From assembly GCA_004335835.1 (NCBI GenBank), contig RWJK01001767.1, positions 62,001 to 126,000 on the forward strand: a stretch of 64,000 nucleotides of DNA, written 5' to 3'. The notes under the pieces were generated by a model. It was not told the DNA's origin, did not search any database, and saw only the letters and a list, made by a program, of their open reading frames with translations. The number at the start of each line of letters is the position of its first letter. The stretch's first letter is position 1. This DNA is from Scenedesmus sp. ARA3. Lineage: Eukaryota > Chlorophyta > Chlorophyceae > Sphaeropleales > Scenedesmaceae. The position numbers and the translations under genes are program-made. Below are positions 20,997 to 42,595 of the stretch, in pieces.

Positions 20997-21062
20997 AGTA
21001 TGTAACGGGGACCTGTGGTGACACTGTCCGGTGACATGTCTCTATAGCCCGCTACAAGGTAG

Positions 21063-21233
21063 NNNNNNNNNNNNNNNNNNNNNNNNNNNNNNNNNNNNNN
21101 NNNNNNNNNNNNNNNNNNNNNNNNNNNNNNNNNNNNNNNNNNNNNNNNNNNNNNNNNNNNNNNNNNNNNNNNNNNNNNNNNNNNNNNNNNNNNNNNNNNN
21201 NNNNNNNNNNNNNNNNNNNNNNNNNNNNNNNNN
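21063..21233. other. Assembly gap (171 N)
   Basis: Run of N. Its true size and content cannot be judged from the sequence. Confidence 1.
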
Positions 21234-21541
21234 TATATATGGTGCACATCGTTCCCCAATCCCATTATCCAGTAGCAGGTCACTAGGCCTGTTACACAGT
21301 ACCCGGTGCCGGGTCCTGACCTATGACAAGGCGAATGGTGCGCCAACTTACCTACCATGCATTCCCGCCCTCGTACAGCACCTGCGACAGTCATAAGAAT
21401 ACAGTTTGTGTACAGCCTTTCAATGCCAGGTCGCTGGCGATCGACTGTGAACTTGTTACACCGGTGAGTGAAAACACACCTGCGTACAAGGAATCGGTTG
21501 ATGGGCTGCACGGCAACACCTTCACAACGCATTTACCTACT

Positions 21542-22811
21542 ATGAATACAATGAAGCCTGTCGCCATCATGAAGTGCTGTGCTGTCCTCCTGCTTCTCTG
21601 CTGTGCAGCTTCAGCAGTCCGCTCAGCGCCACCGGGACCGGCACCACCGTGCTGTGAGTTCTGCTTAGAAGGTCAGTTTGGAGTTTGCGGCACCGCGTGC
21701 AGCGCCTGCCCTCCGGGCACGTACAGCGATAGGCTCAGGTGTTGCTTCGAGCTGGACGCCATCGCGTGCACTCCCTGCCCTTCCGGGACATTCAAGTACG
21801 CTCAGCCATAAACACTGCGCTGTATTCTTGTTTCGTTTCGTTTTTGGACTCGTGCATGCGTGATTCCAGCTGCACATGTGCCCCTGATGCGTTGCCAGCA
21901 GTGACTGCCATGGCATGGCATGCGCATGTGGCCACAGCATGCTGCTGCGCAGCAGCATCACGAATGCACAGAATGCGCGCCCGGCAGCTACTCTGCAGGA
22001 AATACAGGCGAATGCACACCCTGCGGCCCTGGCAGCTACTCCGCAAGAGGCGCAGGCACATGCACGCCATGCGCTCCGAACAAGTACCAGCCCGCATCCA
22101 ATGCTCCACTCAACGAGGAGTGGGAACCCCAGTCAGGAGCCAACGAGAGGCTCATAGGGATGCAATGCAACCTCCTGCTTGAACTGCCCACCTGGCACCA
22201 GCACAAACCTTGCGCCAGGTACCGGTGCCACCAGCCTCATCCAGTGCGAAGGCAGCTGCACCGGCGGCAATGGGTCACCATGCAGCCGCTACGCCACCTG
22301 CACCGACATCACCGCCGCGCCAGGCTACAGCTGCACCTGCAATGGCTGCTACAGCGGCTCAGGCGTGGCTGTGCGCTTCCTAGGCTGCTACCTGCCCGCC
22401 CCCACTGTCACCGTCATCGGCATGGGCAGCCTCTCATTTCCACCTGCCAAGAACACCATCAGGGCTGGCGACAGCATCAGGTTCAGGCTCAGCTTTGGCT
22501 GCAATACGGGTGCCAACATCTTCGATTCAGATTCACCACTTGCCCGTATCCCGTATTTCCAGGTGAACGTGCCGTGCGAGAGGGGAGTGCATGTGGTTGG
22601 TGACCAAATTGAGATTGCTCTGCCGCAAGGCCCCGGCGGGCGGGGCGCGTGGGCCTATGATGCCAGGAGCTTCACGTACACCTTCAACTTCAAGACGGAC
22701 ACTGCATGGGCAGGCCTCTGCGCTTCCTTGGACTTAGGGGTCAAGGACGATGGGAGGAGGGTTGACGATGCAGACACCTCACAGCTGCGCTTCCAACTGG
22801 TTCGCAAGTAA
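21542..22811 (+). CDS. Secreted Cys-rich repeat protein with C-terminal PxKF-like domain
   Basis: ATG at 21542 begins a clear signal peptide (MKCCAVLLLLCCAASAVRSA). Cysteine repeats of the ephrin-receptor/GCC2-GCC3 type follow: CSACPPGTYS, CTPCPSGTFK, CTECAPGSYS, CTPCGPGSYS, CTPCAPNKY, CLNCPPGTST, then an EGF-like segment (CSRYATCTDI, YSCTCNGC). The last part (about 22400-22808) reads NTIRAGDSIRFRLSFGCNTG, then SFTYTFNFKTDTAWAGLC and LRFQLVRK. It resembles PxKF domains of bacterial surface proteins, where a VPVKFSL strand and a YTWKTDKAWAG strand are typical; this match is from memory of the family. Exon 1 probably ends at 21795 (donor GTACGC). The joins around 21796-21955 and 22084-22157 do not resolve in phase, so the exact model is unsure. 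Likely cell-wall or surface protein. Confidence 0.7.
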
Positions 22812-25800
22812 AGGCAGGGCTCCTGCTTGCAGCAGCGCTGCTTGGCAGCAGACGGAGGCATGCTTATCCGTGCATCAGCGTTGCTGTCCTCAGTTTGCTG
22901 GAGCCTTGTGATGTTGTGATACAGCTTTGAAGGCACACTGCCGTTTGATTAAAGGGAGGGCTGGGTGCAGTCGGCACCAACTGCTTGTCGTGGCAGTGGC
23001 ATGTTACTGTTGTAGTATGTTGAGGCTTTCATGTTGTGCTTGCATGTTGTCAGACAGATGCATGTGCATGTGGCTGTATATGTGGAGAGCATGTGCGGTG
23101 TGTCCAAGGCATGCAGGCGGCAAAGCAGCAGGTGGCAGCTGCTGTCATGCCACCTGTTGGCGGAAGCTGCACATCCAGGCATGTGTGCAGTAGCTGCCGG
23201 GCATGTTGATGGATGAATGCTGCAGCAGATGTTACAGTCGACTGCCGCAATGGTGTGGTTGCTGCTGCAGTCTGAGGCTGCTGCAATGCGACTATGCTCT
23301 TTATGTACACTTTAGCTGCTGCTTTGCACTGTCTTACGTACAGCACTCACTACTATTTCATACACCGAGGTTTTCATGATGGCTGTCTTTTAACGCATGC
23401 AGCATGTGAATTGTCATGATAGCGTGGAGTGTCGAGTTCGATGTTGGGCACATGCACACATGTTTTGTTGTGGCTGTCTTTCAATGCATGCTAGCTTTGT
23501 TGTGCGCGCTTTCTAGCTGCTCTGTCCTACAAGAGCTCCTGCTGCAAGTGTATTTTGCATGCATGCTTTGATTATGCGGTCCTTTTGAATAGATTCGAAA
23601 CTGACATGCACACAGCCCTTTGGCCGTGGGTGGGAGTGTGCTGTGCAGCTTGAGCCAGCTGCTGTGGCGCAGAGCTTGTTGCTTTCCCAAACAGGCCTTG
23701 GCGTGGATGGCATGAAAGCCACCAAATTTGGTTCGGTTGCATGGTGTGGCTTGCACAAGGACCAAGCGCATGCACGTGGCCAGCTGATTGTGTGTCAGTT
23801 GATGGAGTGAGTGCGTGGCCATGCCTGTGGCCACATGGTGCCTGTGGCCACCATGATAAAGATATGCCAGCAGCCGTGAAGTGGTTTTCTGTTTTTCACG
23901 ATTGTGGCACAACGCACAGATAACAAGTGCGCGTGATTTGATCTATCACGGTGATCAAAATACCTGTGGGTGTTCCGCAAGAGCTTTCTTATTCATCACA
24001 ATCCTGCTTCACACCGTATTTTTGGATGTGGGGTTACGACTCTTAGCATGGTATGTTGCATCCTCCCTGCACTGCTTGCATCGTATAATCACTAGGTGCG
24101 GTGTTGGCCTGTGTTGTTGTGCAGAGCAGATGCGCTCTGCATTGCAAACCAGGCTTGACTAGCTGCATTGCTTGACTAGTTGCAAATCACCTGCATGGCA
24201 GTTGAACGTGGGCTTTTTTTGCAGGGATCTTGGACTCTCGACAACATACTTTTGGAGGTGTTGTTGCAGAAGTTGTGCTGTGCTTGCTGTGCTCTGCCAG
24301 CACCGGGTGCCTGTTTCAACAAGACCGTCAAAGCACGAGTTGAGGGTGAAGCCTCGCACCATGATGCATACAGCCAGAGGAGTTACGGGCGTGTGTCATC
24401 AGATGCTGGGCACAGCAGCGGTTGCCCTGCCCTGTGCACACAGCAAGCACGGGCCCCCAGGGATTTGCACGCAGCATGACACTCCACACATGTGAATATA
24501 ATGCGCGCTCAATCTTTTGCCGTTGTATCATGGCATGCCGACAGATGTTGAAAACATGAAGCTGGGTGGGGGTGGGTGCGGCTGGCTGCCTGTTGGCTTT
24601 TTAGTTGGGATGACATGTGGGCTGGGGTGGCGCTACGTGCTGATCGATGCACAGTGAATCACTACTAGCTGTGTGCTGGGACGGATTTGGTGTTGGTGTG
24701 CTTCGGAACAATAAATGCTCCTATCTGCAACTGTGACGTTTGCCTTCTGTGGCCTGTTTCCATGGCATGATGTTTTTTGTGGGCAAAAGGGAGCATCATG
24801 TGAACGTTTTACTGCTTGGCACAGGCATGTGATCGCCCCTGGACTCTGCAAGGACAGTAAGCATGTGTGTGTGAAGCTTCCATATGTGTGTGTTCTGTGG
24901 GGCTGCTGCTTCGGGGACGGCTGCTTGTCTGACATTCTTGTTGTGCTTTCTGCATGGCGGTAGATGGCCGAAGGCCGACAGTTTTGTGGGTTCTGGCTGT
25001 TGGAATGCACTGTTCAGCGCCTGCTATGCTGAGGATTTGCCGCAGTCTTGGTTGCGTTGTGGTAGTGCTTGCTGCGCTACAGGTGATCGCCTCACGTAGA
25101 GCATTCTTGTTGGTGTGGCTTTTTGCTTCCATATGTGTGTGGGGCTGCTGCTTCTGGGACAGCTGCTTCTTTGACATTCTTGTAGTGCTTGCTGCACTAC
25201 GCGGCCTGAGACCTAGAGTTCTTGCGGGTTGTGGGTGTTAGCTTGCTTGTTCTTCTGCGATGCTGAGGATTATACGGCTGCTTTTCAAAGCAATTGCTGT
25301 GCTGTGAGATGCTATGTTGTGTTGCCATGCTTCCTGGTTAACGGCCTCACGTAGAGTATTCTTGTTTGTGTGGCTTTTGCATGCATGATTGGTGTCTGCT
25401 TATTGAGGACTCGAACGCTGTTGTGTTGAGGCGCAATCCTTCGTCTGGTTGCATTCATGCTGGCTTGCTGAAGCTGTGGCGTGCCTCTGCCTGACAGGCA
25501 CTGCTGCTGCCATTGCCTGTTGCCATCCACAAAACTCTTGCCAGCAGTGTCAAGCAGTTCAGTACCGCAGTTGCTGGTGCAGCCTGGCAGCCTTGGCTGC
25601 TTCAAATAAGGTTGTTTTGCATGGATTCCTGTATGAAGAGACACACCGAGTGTCTCTCACGCGCCTGAGTTGACTAGCCGTTGACTAGATGTTGACTAGA
25701 TGTTGACTAGTTCCATATTGCTGGCTGGGTGTGTGGCGCTGGACATGTCGACAGACGTCCAGCTGCTGCACAGCACCACAGCACTCAAAAGGCTTGTCAC

Positions 25801-28689
25801 CACAACAGCCCTGTGCGCCCAGCATGATGTTGTGTCGTGCAAACAGGACTGCAATGCATGACTTCTGTGTATGCACCACCTGCTCTGGACAGTCTTCTGG
25901 ACTGTATGTTGTTGAGTAGGCTCATCATGATCCCTCATGCTGCGCAGCCGGGACCTCTGCACCAACTGCAGCAGCGACCGGCTGCTGCTGCAGCAGCAGG
26001 ACACTTTTGAAGCAATAAAAGCGCATTGCAGCACACGCCCTCCGCCCTCCGGTGCATTCCAGCACAGCTACTTTCAATGGACGGATGTTTTTGCGCTTTT
26101 GCCAACAGTGCACAGCTGGCAAAGCAGCGTGCACGTGACTCCGCTTTGTGCATCCACCATGTCACCTCAGCGTGACCTGATCCATACTCCATTGCGCATC
26201 CCTCTGGTTGCAGCTGCTGGGCTGAACCTGATGTTTTGAGTGCTGCATCAAACCTTACCAACCATGTGAGGGCGCATGTTGGTGAATGGGGTGAGCATGC
26301 AAGGGACGCTGGAGCATCCACCACATGCCTATCCGAGTGCTGATGCAGCACATATATAACACAATGCCCTGCAGCACGTATGCAGACGGACAAATGCATG
26401 CTGGCCAGCCAGACTGCAAGTGCCCATGTACGTACATGCACGCATGCACAGATATGGCATGCCAAGTAGCATGTCATGTGCGCAGTGGGCATGGACGCAT
26501 GCAAAGCAATATTAACAGAGCGCCATGAGCTGCAACGAGTGCGAGGCGTGCAAACAACAATTGGTGCAGCATTGCTGGCAGGTGCGCAGCTGTGCACTGA
26601 CCATGCTTTCACAACACAGCACGCCATATGCAGCAGCCTGAAACCAACCGCATTTTGCCAGCAGCAGCTCCAAGGCCTTAACGCTGTTGCAGCTGCCAAT
26701 GCAAGCTTGCTGCTGTTTGCACCAATTGCTTCCAGCTGCAGGCATGGTGCACCAATCATACCTTCAACGCTTGATGCACCTTCCACACAGCCGGGTCAAA
26801 CCAGGTGTGATGCAATTGAGGCAGCTAGCACTACACCCCATACACTGCTGTCGAGTGCCTTCATAATATCAATGTGTCTGCTTCCTCTGCTATGGCAAAC
26901 CAAAAGCCACACATGGCATGTGCGCTGCTGCTACAAACTTTCAATGCAGCACCGACATGTGCCCTGACAGTGCACCTGGCAGGCGGCATGTGCCCTGCTG
27001 CTACAACCCCTTACCACAGCACAGCAGCTGCGGCAACGAGTAACTGACCACAATGCTGGAACACTGTGACGCTGTTGAAAGATGGCAATCAGCAGCAACA
27101 AGCATAGACAGCATTGTGTGCTAGCACACACGCATCTAGATGCTGCGACATGAACTGTGCATTCGTTTATTCTGCGTGCAAAAGCACTGTGCAGCTCTTC
27201 GGCGCATGCCAGCAGCGGCCGTTAGATGTGCCTGCGTGCACATCGTACGAATGTACACTCTTCTCGTTGCAACAAGAGGCTGCCATGCTTATGTCACAGA
27301 TGGTCAGAGCTGCCACTGAGATTGACGCTAGCGTACACCTCGCATCACAATCAGCATCATCATCATCTTCGTTGCTGCCCCCGGCCCCAGAACACACAAA
27401 GTGAAGCAAATCAAGCACTGCAGCGCTGCACATTAATCAAACAGACATTGCCCTTGTCAAACCACCCACAGCCAAATGCTGCTGCAACGCCACAGTGGCG
27501 TTGCTCCGCTGCAGGCAAGCAGGAGTATGCAGGACGCACCACCGTACAGCACAAGCTCTTCTGCACAGCATGTGTCACACAACTTGCACGTGACGGATGC
27601 ACAACACTTAAGCAAGCTGCTTGCTTTGCAAACCAAGACAAGAGCATGCAGCTTGCTCTTGGACCAATACAGATGCACAGCACACTGTACATACTCTGTT
27701 TTACCCGGCCAGTCATCAAGAACGGCAGACAAATGTGTAGCAGGGCTGCACATGGCACAGCCCTCATAACTTCAATGTGCAAAGCAAAGAAGCAGTCAAG
27801 CTTTTATTGTGCAACAGTCGATGCAAGCAGCCAGTCAAGACCACTGCCTGGCAGGTGCACAAGCAGGAAAAATCACACTGAATTTTGCGCTGTACTGTGC
27901 TGCAGCTGGCACAGAGCAGGCAACAGCTGTCATCTGCAGGTACATCACTACAGATGCATCGCTGCGTCTGCAGACGCAGCACTATACTAAGCAGTGACAC
28001 GATGAAGCCCGAGAGCTGCTTGCAACACAAGCAGGCAAGAAGCCAAATGCCTCAAGTATCTTACATCATACAAGGACTTCTACTCATGAGGCTGATCAGC
28101 CCACATGCTGCAGCTGCACCAGATGCCAAGCAAAATGCTGGTCATGCACACAGCTTGAGCTCTGTAAGCATGGACAGACAGCAGCTGCGGAATTGTGTAC
28201 AACACAAGATGACAAATGCTAGAGGCATCCGCGACAGTCTGCTGGCCAGCTGAGCGGCTGTGCCTGTACAAAGCATCTCCAAACAATGACAAGGCAACCA
28301 CTAGCACAAACCATGCCGCTGCTGCCAACAATGCACGACAGAACTGCACTGCGTGTGGCAGCAGCTGCTGCCGCCACCTGCAGCTGCTGGCATCGAGGCT
28401 TGCAGCCGCTCAGCAAACAGCCAGCCAACCAATGAGCTCTTGTTCAACATTGAAGGTAAGCCATTGCGGCACACTCTCCCACAAATGATACCCAACAGTA
28501 CTTCAGTGCCCGCAGTCCCCGACCCCATGCAGTATTTTCACGCACCTCTCATGCAGCAGGCAGTACCACTGTAGTCAGCAAAAACTGCCTGCTGCTGCTG
28601 CTGGTGGTGGTGTGCCAGCATGGCCATCAGTGGCCGCCCTGGCTAACCTCCTTCTGCTGCTGCTACTACCGCTCTGTCTACTGCTGCTG
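22812..28689. other. 5.9 kb without a recognisable gene
   Basis: No open frame here has family-like sequence, splice-bounded exons or codon structure that I trust. The longest frames are low-information. By eye the + strand is T/G-rich from 22900 to about 25650 and A/C-rich from about 25900 to 28600. That matches the transcript-strand bias seen in introns of the flanking + and - genes, so much of it may be long 3' UTR or noncoding transcript from the two convergent neighbours. Small repeats occur: a GTTGACTAG tandem at about 25672-25710 and a diverged duplication of about 24877-24960 at about 25127-25200. Confidence 0.5.
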
Positions 28690-37839
<9,150 letters not shown>

Positions 37840-39383
37840 CTGCAGGAACCCTCAGCCGCTGCACACAAGCGTGCCCTACAACGCAACGTGTCTTGGTGAA
37901 CTGTGTGACCTGCAAGGCTGAAGGTCGCAGTTAATGCTAGCACCAAAGACCCTGCAGCTGCTGGATTCAAACATAAAGCACACCTGACAAACACCAGTCT
38001 CAGAAGATAGCCAGAGGATAAGAGCTGGGCTCTTGGCCAAAACTGCACTGTCAAGAGTTTGAGCTTGAAGTGTTTTGCTGCCCAAACGTTCAACCCCCTG
38101 CAACAGCGTGCACAGGGTGAGGTGAGTAGCAGAGGATTGCATCTTACACTAAGATCTGCGTGAAAATACACGAGGGGCGCCCTCTGCATGACCCTTGCTG
38201 CACCTGATTGTGGCGACAGCCATACAGTCTGTATAGCATGCTAAAGGCGACGGCCTTTCCGGTGCGCTGTCTTCTGCCTCATCAGGGCTGAAGAAGATAC
38301 CCAAACTCAGGTATTTGAATGAAATACAGAGGTCCTTCTGTCGAGGCCGCTGCTGCAACAAAGAGCGCGGTGTGCTGCGTGCCTCCGAGTGCCACTCTTT
38401 ATGCTGATTTATAAATTCAGTTGAAACTCACACGTTAGCAGACATCTCTTCATCCCGGTTGCTTGGAGGGTTGCCTACAACCTTGTCATCAGCAACATAT
38501 CTCAGCCAAGTTACATGCCACTGCAAGTCCAAGGCGCACCAGAAAAGCCTCACGTTGATCACCAGGCTTCACATGCTTCTAAGACTTTGCTTAGTTATGC
38601 ACATTTACTGTGCCTGCTATGGCATCCACAGCTGCCATCATGTCACCTACACAAGCACTGCACGCCAGCCTGTCACAGGCCTGCAGCGCAGGCTTCCTGC
38701 CGGTCAAATCAGGCAACTGCTGCCACTGCGCCAGGGCGATGCACCAACCTCCGCACAGTTGAGCACACCAGAAAGCCACACCAACTCCACTTGTGCCAAA
38801 TAACATGGTACGCAGTCCACAGGGACACCACATAAGATTGAGTCATAATCGGGTACTCAGTTCACCCCTGCCACCTGCTCAGAAAGTACTCAAACGTCAA
38901 CAGCAAAGTAGAAGCAGCGCGCTTCTGGGAGTGCAATTAAGCTGTTCGTCTATTTAACCAGGCAACCACACACATAAATGTAGAAGTGCAAGCAGTCCCG
39001 TGGGTCTGCATCCCATGTTGCAAGGTCTACCTAACACACACAGCACTGCCGGTACGTATTCTGTTCCTCTGCTGAAAAAGTAACCTGCTGTCACGAGTCA
39101 TACAGCACAAACATCAGCCATGCTGCCTGTGCAATGGCTGCAATCACTCAAAAGTGTAAAATATACGTGGTTTCCACCATAATAAGGGCGTTTCGCCCTG
39201 TAGAGAGCGCCGCACGGGCTGCTGCTGCTCTGCTGTGCAGTGTGATCACTCCTGCAAGTCAGGTCCCATAGAGCTGTACGCTCTCCTGCATAGGGCGCTC
39301 CTGCTGCTGTTGGTTGTATCAGGTTTTGTTTCCAGATTCTCTGGTGTAGCCAAGCTGTGAGTCAACAGCGCTGTGCTGCAGGC

Positions 39384-42300
39384 TTACAGGCCCTTGCCCA
39401 TCATCACTGGCATGCCCTTGCCGGTAGAGATAGTCTGCAGCAGCATGATAAGTGCACACAGCACAGCAGTTATGAACACTTGCAACCATACCAAAAAGCG
39501 TCGGCAAGTGCGCGCCTGATGACATCATGCCTGGGTGTGAAAACAAGCTCAGAGCCAGAGGCTGCGAACAACCACACAACAGACTAGCAGGCAGATGACC
39601 GCTGGACCTATTCACACACAAATTCAATGATGCTGGCACGGCAGGGTTTCCTCTTCTGCATTCACGTTTTATGGGGCTGGCTCGTTGACCCTAAGTCCTG
39701 CTCTTTTCAGAGGAGGCCAGGCACAAATCAAGACTCAAACAAAACAGCCCAGTGAATTGCACAGAGAAGATGCTGAGCATCAAAGTCCAGCATAGCATTC
39801 GTGTCGCGTCACATTCTAAAACTTTACTGGAGAAAACAAAGTGCAATCTGGCAGACCGGCTCACTTGGGTGGTGGTGACTGTTGTCACCTTCTGGCAGAC
39901 CGGCTTGCACACCTTCTGGCACTGCTGCTGGTACACGATGTCGCACATGGTCTTGGTCTGGGTGATGGCCTTGCACTGCGTCTGGTACACGGTGTAGGGC
40001 ACGTCGTTGCAGATGTCCTGGCAGTTGGTGTCCACCTGGGGCATCGCACCCTGCGGTGCGGGCAGACAGTTGCAGCAACAGCAGGTGCAGGTGTACAGCG
40101 CAGCAAGGTCAGTTCAGCAAAACAGCTACTTGTGAACAACATACTCAACTTTACCTCGGCAATGTGTACTTCAGTTTGTCATAGCATTGCTGGCAGCGCT
40201 CAGGTCCAGCATGTGCCATGCAAGGCTGCTCACAGACACCCTTACATGCTGCTGCATGTACCAGCTGCCAGGATAGGCTCGCGCAAAACATCCTATGAGA
40301 GGCAACACGCAACAATGCAAAACCAATGCACGCAAACCTTAATGGCACTGTCATTGCTCACACAACTCAGCAGTGGCCCTACCTTGCCGTATGAGGCAGC
40401 CGCCATGTAGCCCTTGCCCATGGCTGCCCCCTTCATCCACTTGTTCTTGTGGATGAGGCTGTCCTTGCTCAGCAGGTGGCGGCCCTTGCCCTTGCCCAGC
40501 GACATCACAGGCATCACCATGCCCTTGCCCTGCAGACGCAGCAGCAGCAGCAGCACAACATGATTGACTGATGTTCCAGGGTTCAATGCTGTTGAGAGAC
40601 ATCACAGGCATCACCATGCCCTTGCCCTGCAGACGCAGCAGCAGCAGCAGCAGCATCGCAACCCGATTGACTAATGTTGTATGATTCAACGCTGTCGAGC
40701 GACTTCACAGGCATCACCATGCCCTTGCCCTGCGCAGCAGCAGCAGCAGCATTGCAACACGGCTGACCAATGTTTAATGATTCAGTGTTGTTGAAAGACA
40801 TCACAGGCATCACCATGCCCTTGCCCTGCAGACGCAGCAGCACACCACGGTGAGATTGGATGTGCAGGATTCAATGCTGTCGTGAGGCATCACAGGCATC
40901 ACCATGCCCTTGCCCTGCAGACGCAGCAGCACAACACGGTGAGATGGGATGTGCACGATCCAATGCTGTCGAGCGACTTCACAGGCATCACCATGCCCTT
41001 GCCCTGCAGCAGCAGCTGCACAAGGTGCAACAGACGGTGTTGCGGCCTGATAACAGCTGCTGATGTCGGTCCAACAAAGTGCTGCCCTGGTGTGGACCTG
41101 CAATGGTTAGTCTCAAAGCTACAGCCCCTGCTGAGAATGACCTGTGCATATGACATCATACCACTGCAACAGCAGCCACTAAGCATGGACATAGGGTCTG
41201 CTGCTGACTTGGCAATTGCTGTGTTGTTGTGCTGCTGCCCACCTTGCCGGAGGAGACAGCCTCAGTGGTGGTGGTGGTGGTGGTGCACACCCTGTCACAC
41301 TTCTGCTTGGTCAGTGTCACTGGGACCTTCTGGCATGCCTGCTCAGCAACAAATTGCACAAAAGGAATCATCGCAGGTGTGCAGCAGCAGGCCACACTGA
41401 GTGAGTGGTGAAAGGGTGCACGCAGATTGCACGGCACTTGGCTGGGTTGTTCAACGCGCAATTTGCTGTTGACAGAGACTTTTCATTGTGGATACAAGCA
41501 GTGGCTGTGAAAGGAGACACAGTTGGCTTGCAATGCAGGTGCTTTGCTGCTTCTGGCGGTCTCTGTGCAGCTACAGCTGAACGCCACAATGCACTCCTTT
41601 GCTGCTGCTGCTCCTGCTGTTTGCAAGGCGTCCGCGTATGTTGAACCTCAAAAGCTAGACAGCTGAAAAGCTCACACTGCTGCCCATGATAGCATGCACC
41701 TCATGCAGCAGCTCCCCTGCAACTGCTTAACACAAACGGCTGCTGCTGCTGCTGCCGCCGCTGCTGCTGCTGGTGCTGCTGCATCGCCGCTTACCTGAGT
41801 CTGGTAAGGCACATCGTTGCAGACCTTCTGGGGGATGGGGTAGCACTCATCCTTGCAGGCCTGCTGGCACTGCACATCCACATTCACGTCACCGCCCTTG
41901 CCTGCAAAGGCAGCGTGAATGCAACGATAAGAATGATGTACAACGGCACGTCTGGATACGTACATCCAGCACTGCTTGACATGGTACGGTGTATGATATG
42001 CTGCATGTGTTACTGCGTGCAGGTGGTTGTGGCGTAGGTGTCGCTGCACCTGCTGGAGGCTGCTGTGTATTGCTGGGGCACTTGCGCAAGTCACCCATAT
42101 GCCAGTGATGCAATGTCAGCAGCCCCGGCACTGCTGCTGCTGCTGCAGTTGCTGCTGCTGCTGGTGCTGATGTTCTGCTGCATGCTCACCCTTTCCCAGC
42201 ATCTGACCCTTGCCCATGATTAGGCCATGCTTCTTGGCTGTGTGAGCAAGAAGGCGAATGCAGCAGGAACAAACAGCGGAGTCAGCTGTGGTCCAAGTCG

Positions 42301-42595
42301 CTTGCTTTGTTGGTGTCCATAGAATGAAGTTAATCAGCATTCGTAGCCTGGTCAGTATACAGCGGCCAGCGATGCGCATCCAGCTACGTAGCTTGTGGGA
42401 GCCATCTCTGTTGGTGCCCTTGCAACTGCTGCTGCCTGCTGCGACGTAGCTGCTGCAGTGCTGCTGCTAGACTTGCCGATGGCAGCCGCGAGCCATATTC
42501 GGTAACTTCTGGCATGTCATATGTGGCATAATTCAGCTCTGCGTACCTGCTGAAAGCTGGGGCCCTGCAACCAGGGCCAGCACCAGGAGTGCCAC
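39384..42595 (-). CDS. Secreted Cys-rich protein with repeated GKG motifs, family unknown
   Basis: Exons 42595-42547, 42237-42190, 41901-41795, 41338-41243, 40529-40383, 40050-39865 and 39434-39384 (TAA) join with consistent phases to about 228 residues. A first exon with the start codon is missing from my model. The first modelled exon is a signal-peptide core (VALLVLALVAGPQLSA). The mature part alternates GKG motifs (GLIMGKGQMLGKG, GKGMVMPVMSLGKGKG, MGKGYM, TGKGMPVMMGKGL at the C-terminus) with cysteine segments: CQQACKDECYPIPQKVCNDV, CQKVPVTLTKQKCDRVC, CQDICNDVPYTVYQTQC, CQKVCKPVCQKV. The recurring VCNDVPY.T.YQTQ pattern shows internal duplication. I do not recognise the family; an extracellular matrix or wall role is inference. 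Five intronic copies of one exon head lie at 40599-41009. Confidence 0.8.
40599..41009 (-). repeat. Five intronic copies of an exon head encoding GKGMVMPV
   Basis: The true exon starts at 40529. On the coding strand its CTGCAG acceptor and about 30 bp (GKGMVMPVMS) recur at about 40629, 40731, 40829, 40918 and 41009. Spacing is about 90-100 bp, with intervening sequence that is also repeated and contains sense CTG runs in several units. Some units read MPVKS instead of MPVMS. Confidence 0.92.

Larger units (their letters stand above)
20015..21541. other. Intergenic region with an assembly gap, no gene recognised
   Basis: No coding signal. The stretch holds short GTACC/CCTAGGG-rich repeats (about 20380-20480), an ATTC tetranucleotide run (about 20556-20570), palindromes next to the gap (20965-20996) and 171 Ns. 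The density of small repeats beside a gap suggests a collapsed repeat or a mobile-element remnant. Confidence 0.5.

Noticed and set aside
25935..26786. 283-codon minus-strand frame
   Set aside because: No family-like segments, no splice structure, and Cys/His-rich noise typical of this genome's noncoding DNA.
27226..27990. 254-codon + strand frame
   Set aside because: Low-information composition, no recognisable domain, and opposite to the likely transcript direction suggested by strand bias.
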